Assembly (NCBI GenBank): GCA_963576735.1 | Contig: OY755170.1 | Span: 17,778,875-17,842,874, forward strand | DNA length: 64,000 bases | Source of the DNA: Bedellia somnulentella | Lineage: Eukaryota > Arthropoda > Insecta > Lepidoptera > Bedelliidae | Direction of reading: 5' to 3' | Shown: positions 46,485 through 58,200 of the stretch, in pieces | Position numbering within the stretch: the first letter of the stretch is position 1 | How the letters are laid out: the number at the start of each line of letters is the position of its first letter | Made by a program: the position numbers and the translations under genes | Notes under the pieces: model-generated | What the model was told of the DNA's origin: nothing | Databases searched by the model: none | What the model saw: the letters and a program-made list of their open reading frames with translations, nothing else

Positions 46485-46755
46485 CTAATACGAGCGACCT
46501 TTTAATTAAATATCGCGTGGTATGAAACAGCCATCTCTTTCGCACTTACTTAGTGTCGTATACTGTCATCTCGTTCTAGCCGATATCGTGCCGATAAAAT
46601 AGCGGTCGTGCTAGTCTCCTGCCCGGTTAGTACGAGCGGTGTTTAAACTAGTTATCGCGTGGGATAAAGCAGCCATCTCTTACGCACTTACTTAGTATCT
46701 ATACTGCCATCTCATTCTAACCATTATCGTGTCGATAAAATAGCGCTCGTGCTTG
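46485..46755 (-). repeat. Family D repeat, tandem dimer 2
   Basis: Two minus-orientation monomers, 46485-46614 and 46627-46755, start 142 bp apart. The spacer TCTCCTGCCCGG is the inverse of the spacer type in dimer 1. Confidence 0.75.
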
Positions 46756-48082
46756 CCCTTCTGAATGCATAATCGTACTGTACGCGAAAGTCACTGTAAG
46801 TCTACGACATAAGGTTAACATACTAGATCCAAGTGCAAAAAGATCGGCAGTAAAGAGGGTATTACACGACATGGTACAAAAATTACGGCGGTAAGTGAAT
46901 GTATAGTGTGTCAAGTCAAGTCACATTAGACTAACTAAGTTTATCACACTACACTTTCACTTACTACTGTTCATTTTGCACCAGGGCGTTTCCTTTAAAA
47001 ATCGAAATCATCGCTAAGATTATCGGCGAACCCAGAAACCTAAATAATTGTATGTAATGAGTTCTGCTCACGTGATACGTTTAGTACATGAGACCAGCCA
47101 CCTATTTTAAAAACTTAATATGTATTTTAGGCATATTGTATATACCTACACTAAAACCAAAGAGCCACTGATACACTTTACATACTCGGACCAATTTTCT
47201 AAGTGCATCTGAAATTCTACCTGCAGAATTGCTAGCATAACTAATTTTGAGACGTATACTTTATCTACACAACAACCCTCAACTCACAACCGTTTAGCCT
47301 TTGATGTACAAATTGAACAAATGCTGCGAGCTTACCTCCTTACACGCAGCATAAACCAAGCTGTACACTTTAGACTAAGAGCCTGCCGTACGATATGTAC
47401 GATTAGTAAATTAATTATATCAGATTTAATTATCAGATTATGAAGTTGTTTGGGTCAATGAATTGAAAACTGAGGGACTATGTCAAGCCTTACATCGTGA
47501 GTAGGGAAGGTAGTAAGTTTTGCTAATATTTTCGCGCTGCGCCCTTTGTTGGTAATCTATCATTTCCAGGGCATTTCGGTTTAATACTAGGATTGTGTTA
47601 CTACAATACCTTGGACTGGATATGGTTCGCATCAGTTTGTTGGTATCTATTAGCTGCTTTAAAGGGGTTCATGACTGAGAAAAGGTCATTGAACTCTTCT
47701 TTCCATGATCATTACTGAGAATACATATAAAAATTATAGCCAATGTCACACAGAAATGATTTTAATGTCTACTTGAACTATTGAATACTGATATTTTTGC
47801 TTTAGTGTACCCTATTGCTAAAAAGGTAACAAACTTTATCTCTTCACAAAATATAATTTATATGCTCTCTGTATCGATTAACAGGCTTTATTTTCTTCAT
47901 GGCGGATATGAAATATAATTCCTGTTCAATTTACAAAATTAACTGCCTCGGCCTCAAGCGGTAAATAAATAAAAATAAAAATATTTACATTTATTCCAGA
48001 CTGTTTAGTTAGGTACAGCGTGCAGAGGTACAAACTTAACTTGTAAGATTGAACATAGTTTTAGAAGGATATAGGCTTGTAT

Positions 48083-48190
48083 TACCGAATTATCCAAAAA
48101 TTAAGATGATTCCCAGCTACCATCACGGTAGTAGTCGTTAGTCTGCTAACCCGCACTTGGCTAGTGTGATGGACTGTGGCCAAGTGGCTG
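48083..48190 (+). repeat. SINE family E core fragment
   Basis: CGAATTATCCAAAAATTAAG, then ATCACGGTAGTAGTCGTTAG and TCTGCTAACCCGCACTTGG, match the body of 25490-25840. No head is present. Confidence 0.65.
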
Positions 48191-48969
48191 AAACCCCTCA
48201 GGTGGGACGTAAAAAGTCCGCCACAAACACGTTAAGAAAGGCAACTACAGAAGCAATGCACGAAACTAAGTCCTACGACAAGGATCCTTGGGTTATTTTC
48301 TTCTCTCATCATCCAAAGAAACCTAATAATTTTATTACAGAGCTTAGATTTTTTTCTGGGGTAACAGCCGTGAGTTAATATGTGTCGATAGATGGTTGAT
48401 ACAGTCACATTCACTCTTCGTTACAAAATGTATGTTGGAGTAATAACAACTAATGGCGCTCGCTGGTTGAACAAAGTAGAGAATAAATGGAAATAACTTA
48501 ACTGTGTTAACTGACAACAAACATGTCCCCGTAGGTGAATAAACTTTTTAATGACAAAAACCAGTTTAATATTTATGTATGGCAACCAAGAATCCTCTAA
48601 TCGAGCAAAAACACGTTTAGAATAACGGAGTCCCATCTCCCATAGCATATATTAAATTCAGTATTATTGTGTACCTTTGGTTTATTCCATAAACGATCAA
48701 AATTAAGTTAAGCTGCGTCGCAACGATATCACTATATTATTTTTAGTTTCATATGAGTTTAAGCGACGTTATTTGGGTGTAGAACAACACTAGCAAAATT
48801 CTGCTTTGGACGTTATGGCGTATATTAAATAATTGCAGAACAACTAATAGACCAGTAATCATTTTTAACGTGCACTGCAGATGTAAACCAACCAAATCAA
48901 AAAACTTTTGGGACTACGCAAATTGGTACATAGAATAGAACAGATTAGGATAAAATCTTATTGCTTAAT

Positions 48970-49035
48970 TTATGGAACAATTTTACAAAAAGTACAATTG
49001 GCGCTCTTATCACTAAAAGGGATCCCTTGAACATC
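48970..49035 (-). repeat. LINE 3' UTR fragment
   Basis: The minus strand GATCCCTTTTAGTGATAAG and AGCGCCAATTGTAC match the 3' UTR at 18725-18885. It is short and diverged. Confidence 0.5.
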
Positions 49036-49910
49036 CTTTGGGTAGTAAATAAAATAAAGTTTTAGATAGTTCAATGTATAAATAAATTCTCGAATAAACA
49101 AGACAGCTTATATAATACAAACTTATTACGAAGTTAAATTTTAAAACAAATCATTATATATATAAATTGATATATATTTTACAATATCAATTTAATTATC
49201 GTACTGCGTTACAAAATATTATTCGATATATATACATAAAACGGAAATAGAGAAAACACATGGAAACATTTCATTGAAACATTAATGTAGGTAATAAATT
49301 TCATTTGCAGTAGCGATTTACCTAGAACAACTTTATAATAACTGAGTTCAAATATGAACAACCTGCACAGTGAAGGAGGAGCCAAAGAAATTGGTTGAAT
49401 GGAAGGGAGCAATTAACAGAAAATTTTGATAAGAAAACAGATTAAGTCGTGCGTTATGCGATGATAAACAGTTTATTGTTTGGGTAAGTTCAAGCAAGCA
49501 CTGCAGTAGGAATGGGTGAGTGGTGTTGAGTTATATCATGGACTAGCTGCCCCGACAGACTTCGTACTGTCAAAAGTGTAGACTTTCACGTCATCAAACT
49601 GAATTTTTAACTAACCCGTTAAGGGTCTCTGGCATGCGATGAGAAAAAAAGGTGTTTTTCATAGTGTCCTAACAATTTTTGCACTTTATAAATGTTAAGT
49701 TTATAAGTATAGTAGTTTCGGCTGAGCATTGATTCTGAGTCAGTCAGTCCGTCTTGTCTTGCGCTTTATGCACGCATGTTAATTTTGTTTGTATTATTTT
49801 CTAAGATATTAATTTAAATTAAGTGATCTCAAGGACAATTTTGTTCAAAATTAAATAATCTTAATCAACAACACATTTATTTAGATAAGGATTAATATTA
49901 TATCGACGAC

Positions 49911-50038
49911 GACGTGATAGCTCAATGGGTAGAATACCGGTTATCGTGCAAACGACTTGTGTTCAAATCCCGGGTCGGGCCTACAACAATTTGTCTTTTC
50001 TAAAGACATATGTGTGGTTAATTTATCACGGTTGTTAT
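49911..50038 (+). repeat. SINE family A, 3'-truncated copy 5
   Basis: The head (TAGCTCAATGGG, GTTCAAATCC) and the first part of the body are present up to TTATCACGGTTG. The text then switches to AT-rich sequence and a LINE-tail-like end (ACTCTTCAGCTTTATAATAT) at 50100-50160. Confidence 0.75.
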
Positions 50039-50224
50039 AATTTATATAATTTTTAATTATTATAATTTTTCAATTTGATTCGGCATTTCCTGAGATCCTA
50101 GCGTTCAAAGAAACAAACAAACAAACTCTTCAGCTTTATAATATTAGTTTAGATATTGACAACGTGAGAATCCTCGCATGGCTGAGTGTATACCTCTCTT
50201 ATCTGACGCTCACTGAATAATAAA

Positions 50225-50475
50225 TAAAATAATATTTACAGACATTATGACACAGATCAAGTTAGCCACAAAGTAAGTACAACTAAATGACTTGTGGTAT
50301 GGGATCCTAACTCAACGATATATTTAATATAATATAATACATATATAAATGACATCCAAGACAAAGAAACAACATTTATGCTCATCACACAAAAGTTGCC
50401 CTCAGCGGGGATCAACCAGTTACCTCCGGGCTCAGAAGTTAGACACCTAACCACCCGGCCACGGACGTCGTCAAA
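50225..50475 (-). repeat. SINE family F, copy 2 with tRNA-like head
   Basis: The head near 50475-50400 (minus) reads GTGGCCGGGTGGTTAGGTG and CTGGTTGATCCCCGC, a worn A and B box pair. The body has CATAAATGTTGTTTCTTTGTC and a TTATT-rich tail. The same body occurs at 12480-12655. Confidence 0.6.
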
Positions 50476-50934
50476 TACCACTAAAGTGGGTTCTCTTCAT
50501 CATAGTTTATTTCTATCTTAGTAAAAGTTAGGGTAAATTATTGTTTCAAGAATATGCGATAAAGCTTTGTCGGGAACTTTTTTATTACAAGATTTTTCAA
50601 ATAAAGATTGCTTATAATTCCTTTTTCACGTTTTAATTTGACCCTTCATATAGGACTACTTAAGCAATTAGCCAGATATCGCCATACAAGATATGCGCAA
50701 GCTATAGCTTGAAGCTGCTATACCCACTCAGAAATCAGCCTCAAGTCTGTGCATATAGAACACTGCACCACCAGCTAGAAGTAGTTAAGATTTGAAACGT
50801 TTTGTGAACAACTATTTTTACTCAAAAGTTCAACTCGAATCAAATGTTGACCTGGTACTTGTAAGAGCAAAACCTGGAGTAACAAATATGATATTTATTT
50901 TGTTTTAAATAAAATGCTAAGTTTTTCCATATTA

Positions 50935-51300
50935 TTTGCAGCTACCCGAAGTGGTTGTGAAGTAAGAGGACTTGAGCCAGCGCATGTGGAGCGCATAAAG
51001 AGTTTTAATGACACCACGTCTAATATCAGGTCGATGCAGCCGTTCGAAAGCTGGCGAGTCGTGTGAAGCCTCTTCCGCATAACCGGGAAAGGTTTGTAGA
51101 ACGGTGGCGGTGCTAAAGTTCCGGAAGCCATATCATTATGCAGAGCGCGTGCGTCGAGACGTGGTCCTGCGCCTGAGCATTGACCTTAGCGACGACGATG
51201 AGCGCGGATAAACCTTGTCGGCAGGCGGAGATCCACTGACGTGCGCCGCAATACAACAAATAATGCTTCATCGATACATGGATAGACGATCGCGGCAAAA
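50935..51300. other. GC-rich block of unknown origin
   Basis: About 365 bp have clearly higher GC than their surroundings. The minus strand has overlapping open frames of 60 to 78 codons in two phases (for example one containing LAPPPFYKPFPV), which suggests a broken coding remnant. I do not recognise a family. It could be a decayed retroelement or a processed copy. Confidence 0.35.
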
Positions 51301-51390
51301 AAAGGTCGGTACAGAAACAAGGTTTTTATTTCTAGTGTGAGATGGCAGGATATGTTTAGTGACTAAGCAGCATCCCATTAATAATTTTAA

Positions 51391-51752
51391 CATAACATAA
51401 CATAAACGTTCACGCCGAATATCCCCGAAGGGGTTTGGCAGAGGTACTAATACTTCTGAACATCACGTGACTTTGTCACCTGGTGTTCAGAGTACCCACG
51501 TTTTGCATGGACAGTGTACTCACGACGTGGTAGCTCAATGGGTAGAACACCGGTTAACGTGCAAGCGACTAGTGTTCAAATCCCGGGTCGGGCCTACACC
51601 AATTTGTGTTTTCTAAAGACATATGTGTGGTAATTTATCATTGTTGTTAACGGTGAGGGCAAACATCGTGAGGAAACCCACATGACTGAGTTGTACTTAG
51701 TCATGTGACAGTTTATTCGTACAAAACGGCGATAGGCCTGCCCCCTATCACG
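51391..51752 (-). repeat. SINE family A, copy 6 with a 5' inversion
   Basis: Positions 51391-51523 are the minus-strand 3' half with its tail, ending at the GTGAGTACACTG point. Positions 51524-51752 are the plus-strand 5' half from the head (TAGCTCAATGGG) to CCCTATCACGT. Read on the minus strand it is an inverted 5' half followed by a normal 3' half, with no sequence lost at the junction, as expected for twin-primed reverse transcription. Confidence 0.8.
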
Positions 51753-51840
51753 TAATAATTTTACAACCTAAAATATGAATTTAGATTGGTTATCCCGAGT
51801 CAGGCCTATACCAATGTAACATAAAAATAACACAAACTAC

Positions 51841-52280
51841 GTATTAATACTTCTGAACATCACGGGTCTTTGTCACCTGGTGTTCAGAGTACCCACGTTT
51901 TGCTTGGACAGTGTACTCACGTGACAGGGGGCAGGCCTATCGTTTTGTACAAAGCACTGTCACATGACTAAGTACAACTCAGGCATGTAGGTTTCCTTTG
52001 AATTATTTTCCTCACCGTTAATGTACTATACCAATGTATCTTTTCCTAAGTCATATATGCGATTAATGTATCATGGTTGTTAACAGTGAGGAAAAACATC
52101 GTTAACAAATCAACATGGCTAAGTCAACCACGTTAGTTTACTGTCAAGCCAAAACGTGTGTACTCTGAACACCAGGTGACAATAAGACGATGTGTGATGT
52201 TTAGAATTAGTAGATCTTAGATAATATTACTACGTCTGCCAGCCTCTTCGAGGATATGCAGCGTGAACGTTTGAGTTGAC
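51841..52280. repeat. SINE family A fragments, opposed pair
   Basis: Positions 51841-52018 are a minus-strand body fragment (CACCTGGTGTTCAGAGTACC is intact). Positions about 52026-52280 are a more diverged plus-strand body and 3' end (ACCAGGTGACAATAAGACG, CCTCTTCGAGGATATGCAG). Neither keeps a tRNA-like head. Confidence 0.7.
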
Positions 52281-52446
52281 TTGAAAAGTTTATTTATAAG
52301 GCTAATATTAGCCGGTCTAACATAGGTTAGGTTAGAATATGCCTACAAAACTAGTTGCATCTGTCTATCATTTTGTGTACGTGTGTGTGGGGCTAAATCT
52401 AATCGTACAATGACCTATTCATACTTAAAGATTAATAGACGTCTCG

Positions 52447-52700
52447 CAGTGTAGTGTCGGCTTAGAATAGCACTACCCCGTTTCTACCGATGGGTGTACA
52501 TAAAGGCGACTAACTGTATTGGGGCTTTTAAGTGATTTGAGGTGCGAGAGAGATGCGGTTGGAGACCCATCACCAACAACCTTAATTTTATCATCTTTTC
52601 CCCACACAACTTTCCAAAAGTGGCTGATGAATTTCTAATTCCTTAGCTCTGACTACCCCTTCTAGGGATTTATAGCCGTGACTATATGTGTGTATGTATA
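52447..52700 (+). repeat. Family B short repeat
   Basis: The plus-strand copy runs GTGTAGTGTCGGCTTAGAAT to CCGTGACTATATGTGTGTAT. A decayed copy lies at 53925-54085. Confidence 0.78.
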
Positions 52701-53777
52701 TACGTTGAGAACTAAAAGGAAATCGCATCCCATACAATGCTTGTCCGGATGGTATTGGCAATATCTCCTGAGCGAGTCAGTCTCCGTTTGACCGGTTTTT
52801 ACTTGTCGTGGGAGCTCAATAAGTCACTGTGGGAGGCGACTGATGTCCTGTATGAACTTTCCAATTTTTAGCCAGCTTCATTGTTATCTCGTCTAAGAGT
52901 ACCGTTGTTTGGTGGTTGGGACAGCGAGGTCAGCGGTCGCGATCTCGCGTGGCGCCTATCTCACACACAAGAATACCGGATCGAATTAATGACAATCACG
53001 TTTCTTCTTCTATATGTAATTATGTCATCAACCATATTGTATCTGTAGCTTTCTTTTTAGTGCTCTGCGCCTCAAGCTGACGGGACCCTATTAACTAACA
53101 TTATGCTCATGGTTTGCCTGGTCGGACGAGCGGCTTTCAAAACCCTCGAAATAGGAAAACCAACGTAATGGGAAACCCATTGCAAAGGCTAACTATGGGG
53201 TAATCCTCTTAGTTGGTTATACCATTTCCTTATCATTATCCCCAAATGGAAATCTCAATAAAATAAAAGTGTTCTATTACGTTTACCCATCAAATGAGAT
53301 GTTTTCCTTTCCTTTTGAGACGGGTGTTTCGAGGCGGTTAACCTTTGACTGCGTATTTTAGTAAGTTGAAAACCTCACAAGAGAAAACGCTTAGGGTCTC
53401 TGTTCAGTACAGAGCCACAAACTTATTTGGATAATGAAAACCATATGATAACGTCAGTTATCCCTATGTAGACTCATGTCATTTTTATCACTTGCAACTC
53501 CACTATGAAGCTTTAAATATCTACGTGTTCTTTTATACACACTGTCAAATACTCCACACTGTCCTGTTTCCTTTCGATGTTTCCCTCACCATTAACAGCC
53601 TTGATTATTTAAACACACAAATGACTTTCAAAATACACTTTTTTGAGGAGAAATCGAAATCACGCCTTCTACATGGAGAGCAGTTGTGTTTCCACTGAGC
53701 TATTAAGGTTGGTGAGACCTTTTATGATATAAACAAATTGCGTATCTTACTCGTGACTCCATGATGAATTATTGAAT

Positions 53778-54480
53778 ACTAGCTTTTTGCCCGCGACTAC
53801 GTCTGCGTGGACTACATTTTTTGCATCCGGTTTACATCCAAAATACCAAAACACTATCTTAACTTCTGTTTTTTTATATTTATATTCCCACGCAGGTCAT
53901 AATAGATATAAAAAACATTGAGGCTTTTGACGTGATTATTGGGCGATGCAGTTGGAGACCCATTTAACTATCTTTTCCCCATTCAACTTCCAAAAGTAGA
54001 TAAAGAATTACTATCTCTGTAGCTGTGGCTACCCCTAATTACTACCTTTGAAGCTGTGGCTACCCTTTTTTGGGATCTCTAAACTATATTTCAACCCCTT
54101 AGGGAGTGAGTTCTAAAAATCCTTTTTAATTGTTCATAAGAATCATGAAACAAACCATTTTGTACCATGTTTCTATGTTCAAAAATGACAATATCTTTAG
54201 TGAGTATGGAAAGCAGTTTGGCGCTACGGTGGTGGCCCGGTGCTGCCCCCTACACTGACCGTTGGTCATGTTTAAGGTTTGCAGCCAATCAAAAATAGAT
54301 GGCGGTACTAAATTAAAATTGAGATGTGCTACTATTTACAAACTATGCGTAAACAAATGCGTAAGTATAGCATAATATATCTATGGGAATATTTGTTTAA
54401 AAATAGTTATAAAATTAAAAGTTATAAACATATTCTCAGACCTACCAAATGAATACGCAAAATTCATAAAATAAACTTTC
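53778..54480 (+). repeat. Decayed non-LTR 3' region with embedded family B piece
   Basis: It begins ACTAGCTTTTTGCCCGCGAC, a typical moth repeat boundary, and includes a family B remnant. It ends with AAAAATAGTTATAAAATTAA and CTCAGACCTACCAAATGAAT, similar to 740-830. No ORF. Confidence 0.45.
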
Positions 54481-54591
54481 AATTATCTTTATACAGATAT
54501 ATTCGCATAGATGAATTTGAAAAAGAAGGAATAGTGCTTCCTATTATTCTAAGCTAACACAAAAGCAAAAAAAAATCGAAAAGAGATTGCG

Positions 54592-54665
54592 GTCTCCGAG
54601 ATTCGAACCTGGGTCTTCCGTTCGATCAATATTAACCAAACGGTATACCGCTACGCCACGAAGAC
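54592..54665 (-). other. tRNA-like sequence with extended anticodon hairpin
   Basis: In 74 nt, the acceptor strands GTCTTCG and CGGAGAC pair at all seven positions, and A and B boxes (TGGCGTAGCGG, GGTTCGAATCTC) are present. In place of a normal anticodon arm there is a 10-bp stem from CCGTTTGGTT to GATCGAACGG with loop AATATT. It is probably a SINE head or tRNA pseudogene. Confidence 0.6.
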
Positions 54666-55138
54666 GTTAACGAAAGCATCAAATTTTTGATTTACTTTAT
54701 TTTCCAGTGGTCATACTATTGAAAAACAATTCAATGGACATATATTTTAATGAAAATGGATGAAATCCTTAATTTTTCTAAAAAGACTATTAATGAAGAG
54801 TCTGATAAAGTCGTTTAATGAAAAATTAATTGTTCAAATTTGGGGAGCTATATAAAAGTTATGTTTTTTATGCTCCTGTGGGAACCCTTGTGAAATCCGG
54901 GATAAATGATATCCTATATGTTGGCCAGGTATTTATTTATTTATTTGGCACACAAACAGTATTATGACATAGCATTGGTATACAAAATTTTAAAAATAAT
55001 ACAAATTCGGACATAATACCAAAAAACTGTGTACACAGCATGATGTTAAATAATCAGTTGAGATGACAACTTAAGAAATATATTAGTATAGTTATTATTT
55101 ATTTTTTTATTATTATTTTAGGAACACTTTTAGTTTCT

Positions 55139-55189
55139 CGCCTCTCCCATGGCCGAAACAGAAAATTAGAATTTTAAATGGGAGAGGCG
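55139..55189 (-). repeat. 3' UTR hairpin of Dong copy 2
   Basis: CGCCTCTCCCAT and ATGGGAGAGGCG pair perfectly over 12 bp, as in copy 1. The loop sequence differs from copy 1 at several positions while the stem is unchanged. Confidence 0.75.
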
Positions 55190-55220
55190 GTACTCCCCGA
55201 CAAGAGCACAGTCGGTGGGG

Positions 55221-58200
55221 TCAGGGAGTCAGGTTCAAGAACCGACGGACGATCCGAGCCGTATCGAGCAGCACCGCTTTCTGCATCTGTGCTGGAACCG
55301 CAACGCCACAGAAATCCAACCGCCTCAAGTTGGTCGCGAGGCTGGTTGGAATTAACCCGTTCGCGGACAAAACAATTGGGATTATTTCTGTCGAAGTCAC
55401 ACCCCACATGTCGGTGATCTCGTGAGCCAGATCGAGATATTTTCGACGCTTCTCGGTGTCGGCTTTCACGAGACCCTCGTCATGAGGGATAGTGACATCC
55501 ACTAGAAATACCCTCGACTGCGACCGATCCCATACCACGATATCAGGCTTATTCGCTAAAATAGTCCTGTCCGTGATAACGGATCGGTCCCAATAGATTT
55601 TGGCACGGTCGTTTTCTAGGATTGGCTCCGGCAGATACTTGTAATACGGCAGCCTCTGTTGCAAGAGTCCGTATTTCAGAGCGAGCTCCTGATGCAGGAT
55701 TTTGGCTGCTTGGTTGTGTCTGTGCAAGTACTCAGTGTTAGCAAGAGCCGAACAACCGGAAATAACATGCCTAAGTGACTTTCCGGGACGGCCACATGCT
55801 CGACAGATGTCTGTGGTACCGTCCTTTAGGATGTATTTCCGATAGTTCCGCGTCTTGATAACCTGGTCTTGTATTGCACAGACAAAACCTTCGGTTTCCC
55901 CAAAGAGGTCCCCGAAACGCAGCCAATGCAGGGAGGCTTTACGGTCCACGAAAGGTTTGTGAAGTACCTTGTAAAACCTCCCATGCAGCTCCTTCTCTTT
56001 CCATACGGACTCCCGATCAGAGGTGCTAAGTACCTCCGGGGTTCGCCAATCCTGTGAGGCCAACGATAAGGGAGTCAGTCCTTTATCACTAGCGACCACC
56101 TCTCCCCGAATACTATCATCCGTCATCGTCAAAAAATAGTTTCTGAGGTTGCATACCTCGCGGTTGTGCATGGTTTTGGCACTCAAGAGGCCTCGACCAC
56201 CACACTTCCGCGGGATATACAATCTCATAACCGACGACCTCGGATGATGCATTCGATGAGAGGTCATCATCGTGCGGACTCGTCTGTCCAGAGCGTCGAG
56301 TTCGGTCTGAGTCCATCTGAGCACGCCAAATGTGTACATCAGTACAGGCATGACCCAGGAGTTAATGGCTCGGATCTTATTAACGCCTGACAAGTAGCTA
56401 TTAAGCACACTTTTCAGGCGTTCACAAAACTCCTCGCAAACACCCTGTTTCACGTCTGCCACCTTCACACCGATGGTTTGTGACATGCCCAGATACCGGT
56501 ATGTTTCAGCCTCGGAGAGTGCCCTCAAATGATTGGTGCCGACATCGACACCATCAGAGTGCACGACATGCCCCTTCTCAACATGGATGACCGCACACTT
56601 ATCGACCCCGAGCTCCATCTTGACGGAACCACTGAAATCATTAGTGATCGTCAGTAGCTCCGCCAATCTGTCAGCCGTGGGGGCGTAAAGCTTCAGGTCA
56701 TCCATGTAAAGGAGATAAGGCAAGCGTGGTCCGCCTCTCCGAAACTGAAAGCCTGTCCCCGAATTCTCCAAGAGTGTGCTTAGAGGATTCAGGGCCAAGC
56801 AAAACCAAACTGGACTCAGGCAATCGCCCTGGAAAATCCCTCGCCTTATATCAATTTGGTCATCCGCGTCCGTCATCCGCTGACCGTCTAAACTCAGGAT
56901 CGTTCTCCAGCACCCCATACACTGCCCGAGGAAGTGTCGAACTGTACTATCAATTTTGTACAGCTCGAGGACCCTCATGAGCCATGTATGAGGTACCGAA
57001 TCGAACGCCTTCCTGTAGTCTATCCAGCCAGCGGAGAAGTTCCGACGGTTGCGTTTGACCAGTTGGCCTACGACCGCGTCGATGAGGAGCAGCTCCTTGC
57101 TACCGCGACTACCGCCCCTACATCCGTTCTGAGCTCCAGATATCACATTGTTATCAACAATGTGTTGAGTAATCTTGGAGCTCAGAACGGATGTCAAGGT
57201 CTTGTAAATTGTACAAAGACAAGTAATGGGGCGGTATTGTGATGGATCCGCGGTAGCATCGCTCTTTGGAGCTAAATGAGTGACCCCAGTAGTTAAGAAG
57301 TTCGGGAGCGTCCCACTCTCGAGGGCACTTTGGAACTGACGGGCGAGAGTAGCGTGACAGCGCGTGAACCCCTTCAACCAGTAATGGTGCAATCCGTCCG
57401 GCCCCGGACTTTTCCAGTTCGGAGCCTTACGGATCGCAGCCACCACATCCTCCTCGGATATGTTGACGGGGTTCATGGGTGCTATGGGCTCGCACGCTCC
57501 CTCGACCGCCTCGAACCATCGGCCCTCTTCGTGATCAACAGGCAGCGACCAAAGCCCACGCCAAAAGGCAACTACATCTGCTTTTTCCGGTCGCTGACCT
57601 GCCGTAACCACGTCGGGACGCTCCAAAGTTCTGTAGAACTTCTTCTGGTCACTCATGAAGAGACGATTCTGTTGGTACCTCTTTACCCTTTCAGAATATC
57701 GCCTAATTCGCTTACCCCAAGCAGCGATCTTCTGCTTCAGATCATCGATGCGCTCCACCAGTCTACAGGCAAACTCCGGTGAGTTGTCAAAGACATTCTC
57801 ACCAGGGAATGCCTCCCTGACAAAGCGCACCACCCTCGGCCTATTGTTGCCTGATCTGAAGCTGGTCAGTTTGCCGATGAGGACCCTGGCCCTTGTGATA
57901 CGGCTTTCAATCCGCCTCATCCAGGCTGGTCTAGTTCTAGTCCTGGGACTAGTACTGCCAGCCTGACGGGAGCCACCAACTCTTGTTGGCGGCATCCTGA
58001 CGCCGACAAATTGACAAACTGTCATTGCGGCGCCAAAGAGAATTGAACCCGTATCCCAAAGGTCCATGCTGCTCTCTAAAAATGAGGGCAGCATGTTATT
58101 GACGGCCTCAACGACATCCCGAACCTTGATGCTGAGAGGAACTCGGGGCAGCCTTGGCCTCCTTTCGAGAGGCACTTGGCGATATTCCAGGATCGTCTCT

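Larger units (their letters stand above)
40021..54929. other. 5' flank of the gene, repeat-rich, no gene seen
   Basis: Between the neprilysin promoter and the 54.9 kb LINE tail I see only repeats and DNA elements, listed separately. The stretches 40021-41070, 46760-48080, 48190-48960, 49040-49900 and 52710-53770 carry no supported feature apart from occasional short fragments. Confidence 0.55.
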
